Assembly: GCA_034434335.1 (NCBI GenBank)
Contig: DAOTZS010000260.1
Location: 1-6,131, forward strand
Length of the DNA stretch: 6,131 nucleotides
Direction of reading: 5' to 3'
DNA from: DAOTZS01 sp034434335
Lineage (GTDB): Bacteria; Chloroflexota; Anaerolineae; CG2-30-64-16
Shown piece by piece: positions 5,659 to 6,131 of the stretch. Made by a program: the position numbers and the translations under genes. The notes under the pieces are model-generated. The model searched no databases and was not told the origin of the DNA. It saw nothing but the letters and a program-made list of their open reading frames with translations. Numbering within the stretch: position 1 is the first letter of the stretch; each line of letters starts with the position of its first letter.

Positions 5659-6131
5659 ATGCCAGATCAGGCCGGTGGCTACGCCGAATATGGCTTTGTG
5701 GCCGAGTTCTATGACTACGTGCCAGGGTATCGAGAACGCCGCGATGTGGAGTTCTTCGTTGCCATGGCGCGGGAGGCCGGCGGCCCGGTGCTGGAGGTGG
5801 GCTGTGGCACCGGTCGTGTACTGATCCCCATCGCACGTGCTGGTTTCGAGATCGTCGGCCTCGACCTGTCACCTTCGATGTTGGCGGTGTGTCGCGCCAA
5901 GCTGGCGCAGGAGCCGTCCGAAGTGCAAGCGCGTGTCCAGCTTATGGAGGGGGACATGCGCGACTTCGACCTGGGCCGTGAGTTCGCGCTCGTTACACTG
6001 CCGTTCCGCCCGTTCCAACACCTGACTACCGTCGAAGACCAGCTAGCCTGCCTGGCCACCTTGCGCCGCCACCTGGCCCCTGCCGGCCGGCTGGTGCTCG
6101 ATCTGTTCAACCCTTCCCTGCCACACCTGGT
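5659..6131 (+). CDS. Class I SAM-dependent methyltransferase, N-terminal part (cut by window edge)
   Basis: The frame is open from the ATG at 5659 to the window end, giving 157 complete residues without a stop. It encodes a Rossmann-type methyltransferase that uses S-adenosylmethionine. Motif I is VLEVGCGTG (residues 44-52), the SAM-binding glycine loop. The acidic residue ending strand 2 is Asp69 in IVGLDLS. The adenine-contact stretch is EGDMRDF (97-103). FALVTLPFRPFQHL (109-122) is the strand-4 and following region, resembling a common bacterial subgroup with PFRPFQHL. HLAPAGRLVLDLFNP (138-152) is the strand-5 region. A GFVAEFYDYVPGY segment (12-24) matches the usual N-terminal cap of such enzymes. 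The acceptor substrate cannot be told from this part. It lies 7 nt after the nitroreductase and is probably co-translated with it. Confidence 0.92.
   Translation, partial: MPDQAGGYAEYGFVAEFYDYVPGYRERRDVEFFVAMAREAGGPVLEVGCGTGRVLIPIARAGFEIVGLDLSPSMLAVCRAKLAQEPSEVQARVQLMEGDMRDFDLGREFALVTLPFRPFQHLTTVEDQLACLATLRRHLAPAGRLVLDLFNPSLPHL

Noticed and set aside
1..6131. CRISPR arrays, tRNA or rRNA genes, complete insertion sequences, and defence or biosynthetic clusters
   Set aside because: I saw no regularly spaced direct repeats, no tRNA-like cloverleaf, no transposase or integrase, and no hallmark genes of such systems on either strand.

Overview
The window is GC-rich, densely coding DNA with every supported gene on the + strand. 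It looks like a chromosomal segment of a Chloroflexota-type bacterium (Anaerolineae or a relative). This placement is an inference from three things: the GC-rich coding style, a lipoprotein with a Thr/Pro-rich tether after its lipobox, and gene gaps filled with palindromic C/G-tract repeats. No marker gene in the window fixes the taxonomy.

Layout. Positions 3-650 are the 3' end of a sensor histidine kinase; its phosphoacceptor His lies off the left edge. Positions 651-1085 are non-coding and hold a candidate miniature inverted-repeat element (about 767-961) with short terminal inverted repeats, a flanking GCGA duplication and several internal hairpins. They also hold a near-consensus extended -10 promoter just before the next gene. 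Positions 1086-2483 encode a lipoprotein resembling the family 1 extracellular solute-binding proteins of sugar-type ABC importers, with no permease or ATPase gene visible. Positions 2492-2667 are one long imperfect palindrome whose core is a perfect 20-bp stem with a 3-nt loop. Positions 2746-4998 encode a 750-residue molybdopterin-binding large subunit of the xanthine dehydrogenase/aldehyde oxidase family. Positions 5073-5651 encode a 192-residue nitroreductase-family flavoprotein. Positions 5659-6131 are the 5' part of a class I SAM-dependent methyltransferase that runs off the right edge.

How the genes may work together. The molybdo-hydroxylase, nitroreductase and methyltransferase genes probably form one transcription unit, with gaps of 74 and 7 nt and the last ribosome binding site overlapping the preceding stop. 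A molybdo-hydroxylase normally needs [2Fe-2S] and FAD subunits, and neither is encoded on either side here. The partners must therefore be outside the window, or electrons must leave by another route. The solute-binding protein gene has its own promoter and is separated from the redox genes by the large palindrome, so it is probably a separate unit.

The protein-coding genes all belong to well-known families. I found no convincing new multi-gene system. The most unusual material is the pair of repeat elements in the two long gaps, which share sequence modules, and the unaccompanied molybdenum subunit.
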